A DNA stretch of 64,000 nucleotides from positions 556,829 to 620,828 of the forward strand of contig NZ_JALAMO010000007.1 of the NCBI RefSeq assembly GCF_026790065.1, given 5' to 3'. The notes under the pieces were generated by a model. The model did not search any database. It had not been told where the DNA came from and saw only the letters and a list, made by a program, of their open reading frames with translations. Numbering within the stretch: the first letter of the stretch is position 1; the number at the start of each line of letters is the position of its first letter. A program made the position numbers and the translations under genes. Of the stretch, positions 1-8,069 are shown one piece after another. The DNA is from Bacillus sp. N13C7 (lineage in GTDB: Bacteria; Bacillota; Bacilli; Bacillales; Bacillaceae).

Positions 1-2
1 AC

Positions 3-1613
3 CATCAATTCGAACATTCCGTCAGGCTGTTGAAGAAAGCGGGTGAACTCGGGCTGCTTGGCGCTGATGTACCGGAGGAATACGGAGGGCTCGGCCTTGA
101 TAAAATCAGCTCGGCCCTCATCACTGAAAAATTTTCACGTGCGGGAAGCTTTTCACTTTCTTATGGGGCGCATGTCGGCATCGGTTCCTTGCCGATCGTC
201 TTTTTTGGATCAGAAGAGCAAAAGAAAAAATATTTGCCCGGCCTCGCTTCAGGCGAAAAGATCGCAGCTTATGCATTGACTGAGCCGGGCTCTGGTTCTG
301 ACGCGCTTGGAGCAAAAACAACAGCCGTGCTGAATGAAGCGGGAACGCATTATGTATTAACCGGTGAAAAACAGTGGATTACCAACTCTGCCTTTGCTGA
401 TGTATTTGTCGTTTACGCTAAGGTGGACGGCGAAAAATTCTCAGCCTTTATTGTAGAAAAAGAGTTCCCTGGTGTATCCACAGGCCCGGAAGAAAAGAAA
501 ATGGGGATCAAAGGATCATCGACAAGAACCCTCATTCTGGATCAGGCTGAAGTTCCAAAAGAAAATCTGCTTGGAGAAATCGGCAAAGGGCATATCATCG
601 CCTTCAATATTTTAAATATCGGCCGCTACAAGCTGGCGGTTGGCACAATCGGTGCGTCCAAGCGGGTAATCGAGCTGTCTGCGGCCTACGCAAATCAGCG
701 CCGCCAATTTAAAACGCCGATTGCAGCCTTTTCGCTGACACAAGAAAAAATAGCGACAATGGCGTCAAGGCTGTACGCAATGGAAAGCTCTGTATACAGA
801 ACTGTCGGGCTGTTTGAAGACAATATGAGCCAGTTTACGGCTGATGATCTCAAGGATGGACGGCAAATTGCCAAGTCTATTGCCGAATATGCCATCGAAT
901 GCTCTCTTAATAAAGTATTCGGCTCCGAAACGCTTGATTATATCGTAGATGAAGGCGTGCAAATTCATGGAGGCTACGGCTTTATGCAGGAGTACGAGGT
1001 AGAAAGGGCCTATAGGGATTCAAGGATCAATCGGATCTTTGAAGGCACAAACGAAATCAACCGGTTAATCGTGCCAAGCACCTTCCTGAAAAAAGCGCTC
1101 AAAGGCGAACTGCCTCTATTTGAAAAAGCACAGTCACTGCAGGAAGAACTCATGATGCTTATGCCTGAAGAGCCTGGCAGCGGCGTATTGGAGCAGGAGA
1201 AATATATCGTCAAGCAAGCCAAAAAAATCGCCCTGTTCGCCGCCGGTCTCGCTGCGCAAAAGTATGGAAAAGCCATCGATCGCGAACAAGAAATACTTGT
1301 CAACGTCGCGGATATCGTCAGCAATGTGTATGCAATGGAATCAGCCGTGCTCAGAACGGAAAAGGCCATTGCCGCGCAAGGCGAGGAAAAAGCAGCGCAA
1401 AAGGTGCTGTATACAGAAATTTTCGTTCAAGAAGCCTTTAACGAAATTGAAGCGCATGCGAAGGAGTCCCTCATCGCAATGGAAGAAGGAGATTCACTCC
1501 GCATGATGCTTTCCGCTCTGCGCAAGCTGACGCGCGTAACACCTAAAAACATCATTCAGAAAAAACGCGAAGCGGCAGCGGGCGTTTTTGAGGCTGAAAA
1601 ATATATTGTCTGA
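3..1613 (+). CDS. fadE: Acyl-CoA dehydrogenase FadE, 5'-truncated by window edge
   Basis: C-terminal 536 residues of an acyl-CoA dehydrogenase; the reading frame is open to the window edge, so roughly 60 N-terminal residues are missing. It catalyses the FAD-dependent first step of fatty acid beta-oxidation (acyl-CoA to trans-2-enoyl-CoA). Visible family features are the flavin-contact stretch with TEPGSGSD, the GGYGFMQEY segment, and the FEGTNEINR motif typical of the catalytic region. A C-terminal extension of about 170 residues follows, as in the long Bacillus FadE (yusJ, about 594 aa). A hairpin terminator follows directly, so this is the last gene of its operon (fadNAE in B. subtilis). 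Sequence and position match yusJ closely. Confidence 0.95.
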   Translation, partial: HQFEHSVRLLKKAGELGLLGADVPEEYGGLGLDKISSALITEKFSRAGSFSLSYGAHVGIGSLPIVFFGSEEQKKKYLPGLASGEKIAAYALTEPGSGSDALGAKTTAVLNEAGTHYVLTGEKQWITNSAFADVFVVYAKVDGEKFSAFIVEKEFPGVSTGPEEKKMGIKGSSTRTLILDQAEVPKENLLGEIGKGHIIAFNILNIGRYKLAVGTIGASKRVIELSAAYANQRRQFKTPIAAFSLTQEKIATMASRLYAMESSVYRTVGLFEDNMSQFTADDLKDGRQIAKSIAEYAIECSLNKVFGSETLDYIVDEGVQIHGGYGFMQEYEVERAYRDSRINRIFEGTNEINRLIVPSTFLKKALKGELPLFEKAQSLQEELMMLMPEEPGSGVLEQEKYIVKQAKKIALFAAGLAAQKYGKAIDREQEILVNVADIVSNVYAMESAVLRTEKAIAAQGEEKAAQKVLYTEIFVQEAFNEIEAHAKESLIAMEEGDSLRMMLSALRKLTRVTPKNIIQKKREAAAGVFEAEKYIV

Positions 1614-1616
1614 TTG

Positions 1617-1648
1617 TCCAAAAGCTCCGCGTGTGCGGAGCTTTTTTA
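1617..1648 (+). terminator. Intrinsic terminator after fadE
   Basis: GC-rich hairpin AAAGCTCCGC / GCGGAGCTTTTTT immediately after the fadE stop codon, with a run of T. It separates fadE from yusI. Confidence 0.85.
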
Positions 1649-1721
1649 AGAAGCACTGTTTTAGGTTTTTAAAACAAACTGTGTTAAAATAACCTCGATT
1701 ATTTTATTGAGGGGGAAGAAG

Positions 1722-2078
1722 ATGTCGTTAACTTTTTACTGGTACCCTAAATGCGGAACGTGCCGCAAAGCAAAGAAATGGCTTGAAGAGCATGGGAAAG
1801 ACATAAACGAAATACATATTGCAGAGCAGCCTCCAAGCAAAGAAGAACTAAAAGCGCTTTATGAAAAAAGCGGGCTGGATCTCAAGAAATTTTTCAACAC
1901 GAGCGGCATGAAATACCGCGAGCTAAACCTGAAGGAAAAGCTGTATCACATGTCGGAGGACGAACAGCTTGAACTGCTTGCCTCAGACGGAATGCTGATC
2001 AAACGCCCGCTTACAACAGACGGCGAAAAAGTGACAGTTGGTTTTAAAGAAGACCAATTTGAAGAAAACTGGGCTTAA
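1722..2078 (+). CDS. yusI: Spx/ArsC-family protein YusI
   Basis: 118-residue protein of the ArsC/Spx thioredoxin-fold family. The N-terminal YWYPKCGTCRK carries a CxxC pair (C11, C14) as in Spx and arsenate reductase-like proteins. The ATG at 1722 is preferred over an in-frame upstream start at 1707 because GAGGGGGAAGAAG lies just ahead of it. Function is unproven: the family includes a transcription regulator (Spx) and reductases, and this paralogue could be a thiol-disulfide reductase. It sits alone between the fadE terminator and gcvH. Confidence 0.88.
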   Translation: MSLTFYWYPKCGTCRKAKKWLEEHGKDINEIHIAEQPPSKEELKALYEKSGLDLKKFFNTSGMKYRELNLKEKLYHMSEDEQLELLASDGMLIKRPLTTDGEKVTVGFKEDQFEENWA

Positions 2079-2144
2079 TGTAAATTTTTTTTGAAAAGTG
2101 TGGTATCTTCTTATTGTAGTGCTGTAAAAAATGGAGGGATTCAA

Positions 2145-2528
2145 TTGAGCATACCTAAAGATTTGCGTTACTCAGGAGAACACGAGTGGGTAAAAGTTGA
2201 AGGAGAAAAAGCCAGAATCGGAATTACGCATTTTGCCCAGTCTGAGCTAGGCGACATCGTGTTTGTCGAACTTCCTGAAGTCGGCGCTGAAATCAAAGCG
2301 GACGAGCCATTCGGCAGTGTAGAATCCGTTAAAACGGTATCCGAGCTTTATGCACCGATTAACGGAACTGTCGTAGAAGTAAACGAAGATCTTGATGACA
2401 GTCCGGAATTCGTCAACGAATCACCGTACGAAAAAGCATGGATGATCGTCGTTGAACCGTCTGACGCTTCTGAAATTGAAAAACTGATGACAGCAGAGCA
2501 ATACGAAGAGATGACACAAGAAGACTAA
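2145..2528 (+). CDS. gcvH: Glycine cleavage system H protein
   Basis: 127-residue lipoyl carrier of the glycine cleavage system, shuttling the aminomethyl group between P, T and L proteins. The lipoylation site is Lys63 in the conserved [13 protein letters not shown] segment. In B. subtilis the H protein is also the relay for lipoyl groups to other complexes. The TTG at 2145 is chosen: GGAGGGATTCAA precedes it and it gives the usual family length, while upstream in-frame codons give an unrelated extension. The lipoyl synthase gene lipA lies at the other end of this window, so the two functionally linked genes are about 60 kb apart. Confidence 0.95.
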   Translation: MSIPKDLRYSGEHEWVKVEGEKARIGITHFAQSELGDIVFVELPEVGAEIKADEPFGSVESVKTVSELYAPINGTVVEVNEDLDDSPEFVNESPYEKAWMIVVEPSDASEIEKLMTAEQYEEMTQED

Positions 2529-2584
2529 AACAGGATAGCTGGAAAGGCAATTGGACACGCTAACGTTATGGGGAGGTGTCCAAT

Positions 2585-2821
2585 ATGGCTTTCAGCAAAC
2601 AGAAGCTCGATGTCACAAATGATGTGACAGGCCGCTTTCAAAATGGCCGGCTCTCGTTATATCATGATAATGAGATGATCGGCCAAATGACAAGCATGAA
2701 TGAATATGAGCTTAAGTCAGGTTATTCCTTTGAAAATGAGAAATTTTATAAGACAGCCGATGTGGTCTCAGGAAACGACGAAAAATATGTGGATTGTGAC
2801 TACGAAAACGGCTGGTGTTAA
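2585..2821 (+). CDS. yusG: Conserved small protein YusG
   Basis: 78-residue acidic protein with no membrane segment or motif I can assign. It is full length compared with what I recall of YusG. The ATG at 2585 is chosen because GGGGAGGTGTCCAAT lies at good distance; an in-frame GTG at 2576 overlaps that site. It lies in a row of small same-strand genes (gcvH-yusG-yusF-yusE) with short gaps, suggesting a common transcript. The role is unknown. Confidence 0.8.
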   Translation: MAFSKQKLDVTNDVTGRFQNGRLSLYHDNEMIGQMTSMNEYELKSGYSFENEKFYKTADVVSGNDEKYVDCDYENGWC

Positions 2822-2892
2822 TGTGGGCGGTGAATTTCACTGCCTTCTTTTACAATCTGAACGTTTCAAATTTGACGCGGCAGGTGAAGAAG

Positions 2893-3261
2893 ATGAAGAT
2901 GGATGAGCTGGAAAAGGTTATGATTGTGGAAGGGAAATCAGATAAAGAGAAAATCGAAAGCGTCCTAAATGAACCGGTTCGCATTATCTGCACAAACGGA
3001 ACAATCAGCCAGCTGAAGCTTGAGGAATTGGCTGACAAACTTTACGATAAAGACGTGTATATATTAGTTGATGCTGATGAATCAGGAGAGAAATTGAGAA
3101 AACAGCTGAAAAGAGAATTTAACGAAGCCTGCCATTTACATATCGACAGAGCCTATAAGGAAGTGGCCGCTGCGCCCAGACACCATGTCGCTTCTGTATT
3201 GCTGCGCGCGAATCTGAATGTCCATACTATTTTTCTTGAAAGAAAGTCCCGAGGTGTATAG
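2893..3261 (+). CDS. yusF: Small TOPRIM-domain protein YusF
   Basis: Compact TOPRIM domain protein: EKVMIVEGKSDKEK gives the conserved Glu, and YILVDADESGEK gives the DxD metal-binding pair. This is the fold of RNase M5 and primase/topoisomerase catalytic cores, so a nucleic acid-acting nuclease or processing role is likely but unproven. The start is uncertain. I use ATG 2893 (122 aa), just after AGGTGAAGAAG; an in-frame ATG at 2815 or 2821 would add about 25 residues that do not look conserved and would overlap yusG. The stop is followed by yusE after one base. Confidence 0.8.
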   Translation: MKMDELEKVMIVEGKSDKEKIESVLNEPVRIICTNGTISQLKLEELADKLYDKDVYILVDADESGEKLRKQLKREFNEACHLHIDRAYKEVAAAPRHHVASVLLRANLNVHTIFLERKSRGV

Positions 3262-3262
3262 C

Positions 3263-3583
3263 ATGAAAGAACTCCAAGAACACGAGCTTGAGCACATCGC
3301 TGATGATGTGTATCTCCTATATTTATATACTCCGTTTTGCGGCACCTGCCAGCTTGCAAGCAAAATGCTGACAGTGGTGAAAGAAATGCTGCCTGATGTC
3401 GCCTTCTATAAAAACAATGTTAATTATTCTCCGACATTCGCAAAAGCGTATCAAATTGAAAGCGTCCCTTGTTTTCTGCTGTTTAAAGGCGGGAAAGTGG
3501 TCGAAAGAGGATATGCGTTTCATTCCGTTTCTTATTTATATGAGCTGATCAAACAAAAATCATCTTCTGCATCCCATTTATGA
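3263..3583 (+). CDS. yusE: Thioredoxin-like protein YusE
   Basis: 106-residue thioredoxin-fold protein with the redox pair in TPFCGTCQLA (C26, C29), followed by a cis-Pro-like VPCFLLF segment. It probably acts as a cytosolic thiol-disulfide oxidoreductase; no signal peptide is seen. The ATG at 3263 is supported by GAGGTGTATAGC. It is essentially contiguous with yusF and therefore probably co-transcribed with it. No terminator is obvious before yusD. Confidence 0.85.
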   Translation: MKELQEHELEHIADDVYLLYLYTPFCGTCQLASKMLTVVKEMLPDVAFYKNNVNYSPTFAKAYQIESVPCFLLFKGGKVVERGYAFHSVSYLYELIKQKSSSASHL

Positions 3584-3690
3584 CATATTTCTCAACATAT
3601 TCCAATGAAATTGTCGTTCGTTTTATAAAGGGGTTCTTGCGGCAGAGAGAGAAATGTGTATGTATGACCAACAAATAGGAGGTTGTACAT

Positions 3691-4035
3691 ATGGAGAAAG
3701 CGGAAGTTTTAGAAGATGAGTATCAGCATCTGTTTTTAAAACCCCTTTTGAGCGCTTCAACATTGCTCATTACCTTCCAAGGAGAAACAGAAGCCTTAAC
3801 CGTCTCAATAAACGATCAGGGAGAAATGAAAAAAATTTCTCCGCCCCAAACGTCCAACCTGACCTTTTACGGAAACCAAACAGAAATCATTCATTTACTG
3901 CACGGAGATATTTCCCTTCAGCACCTGATCCAGAGCGGAAGCTTGAAAGTGAAGGGATCATTCAGAGCCCTGTTAAAACTAGAAGCCATACTTTGGCTGA
4001 CGAATGGCTTTTTTCAGAGGATTTTGAATAATTAA
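3691..4035 (+). CDS. yusD: SCP2-like sterol-carrier domain protein YusD
   Basis: 114-residue soluble protein. The pattern of a beta-rich N-terminal half with LLITFQGE and a later GDISLQHLIQSGSLKVKG stretch resembles an SCP-2 (sterol carrier) lipid-binding domain. In bacteria such stand-alone domains have no established ligand. The start ATG has AGGAGGTTGTACAT ahead of it. The domain assignment is from appearance only; the gene identity (yusD) is mainly by position between yusE and the methionine riboswitch. Confidence 0.75.
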   Translation: MEKAEVLEDEYQHLFLKPLLSASTLLITFQGETEALTVSINDQGEMKKISPPQTSNLTFYGNQTEIIHLLHGDISLQHLIQSGSLKVKGSFRALLKLEAILWLTNGFFQRILNN

Positions 4036-4082
4036 AATATAGTAAATTATTATAATAGTAAAAGTTGACATCATTTATTTTA

Positions 4083-4112
4083 TTGACATTTAATCATTCG
4101 CCATGCTATTCT
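4083..4112 (+). promoter_or_regulatory. Sigma-A promoter of metNPQ
   Basis: TTGACA (4083-4088) and TATTCT (4107-4112) with an 18-base spacer, placed about 40 bases ahead of the SAM riboswitch. Transcription from here would enter the riboswitch leader. Confidence 0.7.
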
Positions 4113-4149
4113 ACATTAAGAATTTCCGGACGAAAAAGACTATATATTT

Positions 4150-4312
4150 CTCTTATCAAGAGAGGTGGAGGGAAGTGCCCTATGAAGCCCGGCAACCATC
4201 AACGCTGTTGAAATGGTGCCAATTCACACGAAGCGTTTAGCTTTGAAAGATGAGAGAAAGGCATTTTATATAAGCCTTTCTGCTCAAGTGTGCAGAAAGG
4301 CTTTTCTTTTGC
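4150..4312 (+). ncRNA. SAM-I (S-box) riboswitch with terminator
   Basis: Leader RNA that senses S-adenosylmethionine. The P1 arms are CTCTTATC (4150-4157) and GATGAGAG (4249-4256); between them are the conserved S-box signatures AGAGGTGGAGGGA, GCCCTATGAAGCCCGGCAAC and a GGTGCCAATTC segment. The expression platform has a terminator stem (arms 4272-4283 and 4292-4303, then a T-rich run) and a competing antiterminator formed by GAAAGGC with GCCTTTC. When SAM is high, P1 forms and transcription stops before metN; when SAM is low the operon is read. This fits methionine uptake control. Confidence 0.95.
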
Positions 4313-4361
4313 AGAAAAACCCGGAAGATTTCTTAGAATAGTGTTAAGGCAGGTGATTGCT

Positions 4362-5387
4362 TTGATCAATCTTCAAAATGTTTCAAAAGTTTATAAGTCG
4401 AAACATGGAGATGTCAATGCTGTCCAAAATGTCTCGCTTTCCATTAAAAAAGGTGAGATTTTTGGAATTATAGGATATAGCGGAGCTGGTAAAAGTTCCT
4501 TAATCCGTCTGCTGAACGGCCTTGAGAAACCAACCTCAGGAACCGTGGAAGTGGCGGGAACGAAGATAAATGAAGTAAACGGACGGGGTTTAAGAAAAGC
4601 ACGCCATGAAATCAGTATGATTTTCCAGCACTTCAATTTGCTTTGGTCGCGGACCGTCAGAGATAATATCATGTTTCCTTTAGAAATTGCCGGGGTGAAA
4701 AAGAGCGAGCGGATCAAGCGCGCCAATGAACTGATTAAACTGGTAGGTTTAGAAGGGAAAGAAAAATCTTACCCGTCTCAGCTGAGCGGCGGGCAGAAGC
4801 AGCGTGTCGGCATCGCCAGAGCGCTTGCCAACAATCCGAAGGTTCTCCTTTGTGATGAAGCGACATCAGCATTAGATCCGCAAACAACGGATTCAATCTT
4901 GGATCTATTGTCCGATATTAATGAAAGACTCGGTTTAACGATTGTGCTGATCACGCACGAAATGCATGTGATCCGCAAAATCTGCAACAGAGTCGCTGTC
5001 ATGGAAAACGGAAAGGTTGTGGAAGAAGGCGAAGTACTCGATGTCTTCAAAAATCCGAAGGAAGACATGACAAAACGATTTGTTCAGCAGGTGACAGAGC
5101 CGGAAGAAACAAAAGAAACGCTTCAGCACCTTCTTGATGAAGCTGCATCAGGAAAAACGGTTCAGCTCACATTTGTCGGTGATTCAGCTGAACAGCCTCT
5201 GATTACAGAGATGATCAGAAACTTTAATGTCAGCGTCAATATTCTGCAAGGGAAAATCTCGCAGACAAAGGATGGAGCTTATGGCTCACTGTTTATCCAT
5301 ATTGACGGAGACGAGGAAGAAGTGCAAAACGTGATCCGGTTTATTAATGACAAACAGGTGAAAGCAGAGGTGATCACGAATGTTTGA
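4362..5387 (+). CDS. metN: Methionine ABC importer ATPase MetN
   Basis: 341-residue ATPase of the methionine/methionine sulfoxide importer. Walker A GYSGAGKS at 38-45, ABC signature LSGGQKQR, Walker B VLLCDEAT and the H-loop ITHE are present. A C-terminal NIL domain (about 100 residues, ferredoxin-like fold) is the regulatory methionine-binding part known from MetN proteins. TTG at 4362 is chosen (AGGCAGGTGA ahead of it); the longer ORF reaching upstream would run into the riboswitch terminator. Its end overlaps metP by 8 bases, so translation is likely coupled. Confidence 0.95.
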   Translation: MINLQNVSKVYKSKHGDVNAVQNVSLSIKKGEIFGIIGYSGAGKSSLIRLLNGLEKPTSGTVEVAGTKINEVNGRGLRKARHEISMIFQHFNLLWSRTVRDNIMFPLEIAGVKKSERIKRANELIKLVGLEGKEKSYPSQLSGGQKQRVGIARALANNPKVLLCDEATSALDPQTTDSILDLLSDINERLGLTIVLITHEMHVIRKICNRVAVMENGKVVEEGEVLDVFKNPKEDMTKRFVQQVTEPEETKETLQHLLDEAASGKTVQLTFVGDSAEQPLITEMIRNFNVSVNILQGKISQTKDGAYGSLFIHIDGDEEEVQNVIRFINDKQVKAEVITNV

Positions 5388-6048
5388 AAAATACTTCCCG
5401 AACGTTGATCTAACTGAATTGTGGAATGCGACATATGAAACGCTTTATATGACGCTGATTTCTTTACTGTTTGCCTTTGTCATCGGGGTGATTCTCGGCT
5501 TGCTGCTCTTTCTGACAAGCAAAGGGAGCCTCTGGCAGAATAAAGCGGTCAACTCAGTTATTGCGGCCGTTGTCAACATATTCAGATCAATCCCCTTCCT
5601 CATTTTAATTATTTTACTGCTGGGGTTTACGAAGTTCTTAGTCGGAACGATCTTAGGGCCAAACGCCGCGCTGCCGGCCTTGGTTATCGGCTCAGCACCG
5701 TTTTACGCGCGTCTTGCTGAAATCGCGCTTCGCGAAGTGGATAAAGGTGTCATTGAAGCCGCTAAATCAATGGGCGCTAAAACGTCTACAATTATTTTCA
5801 AAGTGCTGCTTCCAGAATCTATGCCGGCTCTGATTTCCGGTATTACGGTGACGGCCATCGCATTGATCGGCTCAACGGCCATTGCCGGCGCCATCGGTTC
5901 AGGAGGCCTTGGAAACCTTGCGTACGTAGAAGGATATCAGTCTAATAATACTGATGTTACTTTCGTTGCTACTGTGTTTATTTTAATCATCGTATTTATT
6001 ATTCAAATCATCGGTGATGTCATAACAAATATTATAGACAAACGATAA
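5380..6048 (+). CDS. metP: Methionine ABC importer permease MetP
   Basis: 222-residue permease with about five hydrophobic segments and the cytoplasmic coupling loop (EAAKSMGAKTSTIIFKVLLP) that contacts the ATPase. It is the transmembrane subunit of the methionine importer with MetN and MetQ. The start overlaps the end of metN. Length matches the MetI/MetP family. Confidence 0.95.
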   Translation: MFEKYFPNVDLTELWNATYETLYMTLISLLFAFVIGVILGLLLFLTSKGSLWQNKAVNSVIAAVVNIFRSIPFLILIILLLGFTKFLVGTILGPNAALPALVIGSAPFYARLAEIALREVDKGVIEAAKSMGAKTSTIIFKVLLPESMPALISGITVTAIALIGSTAIAGAIGSGGLGNLAYVEGYQSNNTDVTFVATVFILIIVFIIQIIGDVITNIIDKR

Positions 6049-6061
6049 GGGAGGATTTACA

Positions 6062-6886
6062 TTGAAAAAGCTATTTTTGGGTGCATTACTGCTTGTATTT
6101 GCAGGAGTTATGGCTGCCTGCGGTTCGAATAACGGTGCTGAATCAGGCAAGAAAGAAATTGTCGTAGCAGCGACGAAAACACCGCATGCGGAAATTTTAA
6201 AAGAAGCTGAACCATTGCTGAAAGAAAAAGGCTACACGCTGAAAGTGAAAGTCCTAAGCGATTACAAAATGTACAACAAAGCTTTAGCTGATAAAGAAGT
6301 GGATGCGAACTATTTCCAGCACATTCCTTACCTTGAGCAAGAAATGAAAGAAAACACAGATTACAAACTTGTGAATGCAGGTGCTGTTCACTTAGAGCCA
6401 TTTGGTATTTATTCTAAAAAATACGAATCACTGAAAGACCTTCCAGACGGTGCAACAATTATCCTGACTAACAACGTTGCTGAACAAGGCCGTATGCTTG
6501 CAATGCTTGAAAACGCAGGATTAATCACACTTGACTCTAAAGTAGAAACAGTTGACGCAACTTTAAAAGACATTAAGAAAAACCCGAAAAACCTTGAATT
6601 CAAAAAAGTAGCGCCTGAATTAACGGCAAAAGCATATGAAAACAAAGAAGGAGACGCGGTCTTCATCAATGTAAACTATGCGATCCAAAATAAGTTAAAT
6701 CCTAAAAAAGACGCGATTGAAGTAGAATCAACGAAAAACAACCCATACGCTAACATCGTCGCAGTTAGAAAAGGTGAAGAAGATTCTGCAAAAATCAAAG
6801 CGCTGATGGAAGTTCTTCACTCTAAAAAGATCAAAGACTTCATCGAGAAAAAATATGACGGAGCTGTGCTCCCTGTATCTGAATAA
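6062..6886 (+). CDS. metQ: Methionine-binding lipoprotein MetQ
   Basis: 274-residue NlpA-family lipoprotein. The signal peptide ends in a lipobox AGVMAAC with the lipidated Cys at 20, so it is anchored outside the membrane and delivers methionine to MetP. TTG start with GGGAGG eight bases upstream. Last gene of the SAM-riboswitch operon; a GC-rich hairpin terminator follows 6 bases after the stop. Codon use leans to AT-rich Lys codons, as is usual for abundant binding proteins. Confidence 0.95.
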   Translation: MKKLFLGALLLVFAGVMAACGSNNGAESGKKEIVVAATKTPHAEILKEAEPLLKEKGYTLKVKVLSDYKMYNKALADKEVDANYFQHIPYLEQEMKENTDYKLVNAGAVHLEPFGIYSKKYESLKDLPDGATIILTNNVAEQGRMLAMLENAGLITLDSKVETVDATLKDIKKNPKNLEFKKVAPELTAKAYENKEGDAVFINVNYAIQNKLNPKKDAIEVESTKNNPYANIVAVRKGEEDSAKIKALMEVLHSKKIKDFIEKKYDGAVLPVSE

Positions 6887-6892
6887 GACTGA

Positions 6893-6917
6893 AACCCCGG
6901 ATGAGAAATCCGGGGTT
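6893..6917 (+). terminator. metQ terminator, first copy
   Basis: Hairpin AACCCCGGAT / ATCCGGGGTT. The T-run after it is poor (TTCAATTATT). A nearly identical copy starts exactly 200 bases downstream (7093) with a good T-run. Confidence 0.75.
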
Positions 6918-7092
6918 CAATTATTGACAAAGCCCTAAAACGATATTCGTTTTGGGGCTTTGTCATCTTTTCAGCGTGATTGAAAACCCTTGAAGCCTAG
7001 GAAGGCCGAGCATTGGAGCGGAGCGAATGTTGCAATTCGTGAGCACCAACGCGCAGGTCTGACAACGAATGCGAGGGTTTGCTGACACGGTG
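6918..7092. repeat. Intergenic repeat element of about 175 bp
   Basis: Non-coding, highly structured segment between two copies of the metQ terminator. It starts with a long hairpin (6926-6964, GACAAAGCCC... paired with ...GGGCTTTGTC) and continues with a GC-rich block containing AAGCCTAGGAAGGCCGAGC and GGAGCGGAGCGAATG. I recall closely similar blocks elsewhere in B. subtilis chromosomes, where an about 190-bp intergenic repeat present in ten copies was noted in the 168 genome paper. Identity with that family is from memory and unverified. No ORF of interest. Confidence 0.6.
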
Positions 7093-7124
7093 AACCCCGG
7101 ATGATAAATCCGGGGTTTTTTCGG
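7093..7124 (+). terminator. metQ terminator, second copy
   Basis: Same 25-base hairpin as at 6893 except for one loop base (GATA for GAGA), followed by a run of six T. This copy looks like the functional terminator. Confidence 0.75.
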
Positions 7125-7184
7125 GTATTTTCCTAAAAGCTGTTCATAATAAAAAGGAATGTTAAACAGATGGAGGGATTTTCT

Positions 7185-7547
7185 TTGAATCAAGACAGAG
7201 GAAGCATGCAGGACGCGCTAAAACAATATAAACTTGGTTTAGGCACATTTGAACAAAAGATGCCGCTGATGGGAAGAAAGTTTAACGAGTTTACTGAACA
7301 ATGCTTTGCCGGGAATTCCCTGACTGAAAGAGAAAAACAGCTGATCGCCCTCGGAATCGCCATCAATGCTCAGGACGAATATTGCATGATCTATCATACA
7401 AAAGGCTGTCTTGATGAGGGAGCGACGGAAGAAAATATTCTCGAAGCCGTCAGTGTGGCAGCGGCGTTTGGAGGCGGCGCAGCTCTCAGCCAAGGCGTGA
7501 CAGTTGTCCAGCAGTGCATAGAGGAATTCGGAAACACCACGCATTAA
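7185..7547 (+). CDS. yurZ: Carboxymuconolactone decarboxylase/AhpD-like protein YurZ
   Basis: 120-residue all-alpha protein of the carboxymuconolactone decarboxylase (AhpD-like) fold. The segment [11 protein letters not shown] carries a CxxxH arrangement where AhpD relatives have their redox CxxC, and [20 protein letters not shown] is the typical second half. It may be a peroxide or thiol redox enzyme; the substrate is unknown. TTG at 7185 is preferred because GGAGGGATTTTCT precedes it, while the in-frame ATG at 7170 overlaps that site. Confidence 0.8.
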   Translation: MNQDRGSMQDALKQYKLGLGTFEQKMPLMGRKFNEFTEQCFAGNSLTEREKQLIALGIAINAQDEYCMIYHTKGCLDEGATEENILEAVSVAAAFGGGAALSQGVTVVQQCIEEFGNTTH

Positions 7548-7739
7548 GAGAAGGAATATTCCGAAAAACCATTCTCAATTGATCTGAAAGGATGCTTTCG
7601 TCTCATCTGCCGCTATTTCAAGCCATATCCTTTTTGCGGCATTCATGGCGACGCTGATACAATAGAAGCAAATAAATGAAGGGATTGATTCATTATTTGC
7701 AGCAGCCATGACAGACTGGACCTCGATTATACGTCAGAA

Positions 7740-7877
7740 ATGGAAAAAGCGATGCAGCTGTCACACGGAATAGGATACGAGGAATACGGACGCCGGCTGG
7801 AAACAAGAATGAAAGTAGAGCGGCAGAGAGAGCTTGATTATGAAAAAAGCAAGCGGATTTCTGCGGGAGCTTATTGA
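7740..7877 (+). CDS. Small uncharacterised protein between yurZ and sufC
   Basis: 45-residue reading frame (MEKAMQLSHGIGYEEYGRR...), charged and helical-looking, ending in SKRISAGAY. The same open frame continues upstream to 7691 through residues that also look like protein (DRLDLDYTSE), but no ATG, GTG or TTG is present there; the only candidates are ATT codons at 7691 and 7694, about 8 bases after GAAGGGA. ATG 7740 has no visible ribosome site. It may correspond to yuzK of B. subtilis 168, which I remember as lying near here. Unknown function. Confidence 0.45.
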   Translation: MEKAMQLSHGIGYEEYGRRLETRMKVERQRELDYEKSKRISAGAY

Positions 7878-8020
7878 GAAAATCAATCTTTAAAAAAGGG
7901 TGGGAATCCACTCTTTTTCTTTTTCAATCGCTTTAATAAAGTGCTGATCTTTGTTAAACTTGATGAATGTGCAAGGCACGATAAAAAGTTGTATTTACTT
8001 TTCATTTGTTATAAAATTAG

Positions 8021-8048
8021 AATGAGAATAAAATGAGAATAATGATTA
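8021..8048 (+). promoter_or_regulatory. Direct repeat and candidate Fur-like box ahead of suf
   Basis: Two perfect tandem copies of AATGAGAATAA (8021-8031, 8032-8042). The second merges into TGAGAATAATGATTA (8034-8048), which matches 12 of the 14 defined positions of the Fur 7-1-7 box TGATAATNATTATCA. It lies at or just after a probable start site (TTTACT ... TAGAAT, 18-base spacer) and ahead of the sufC ribosome site. Fur control of suf in Bacillus is my inference. Confidence 0.4.
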
Positions 8049-8069
8049 TATATTTTTGGAGGTATAGAT

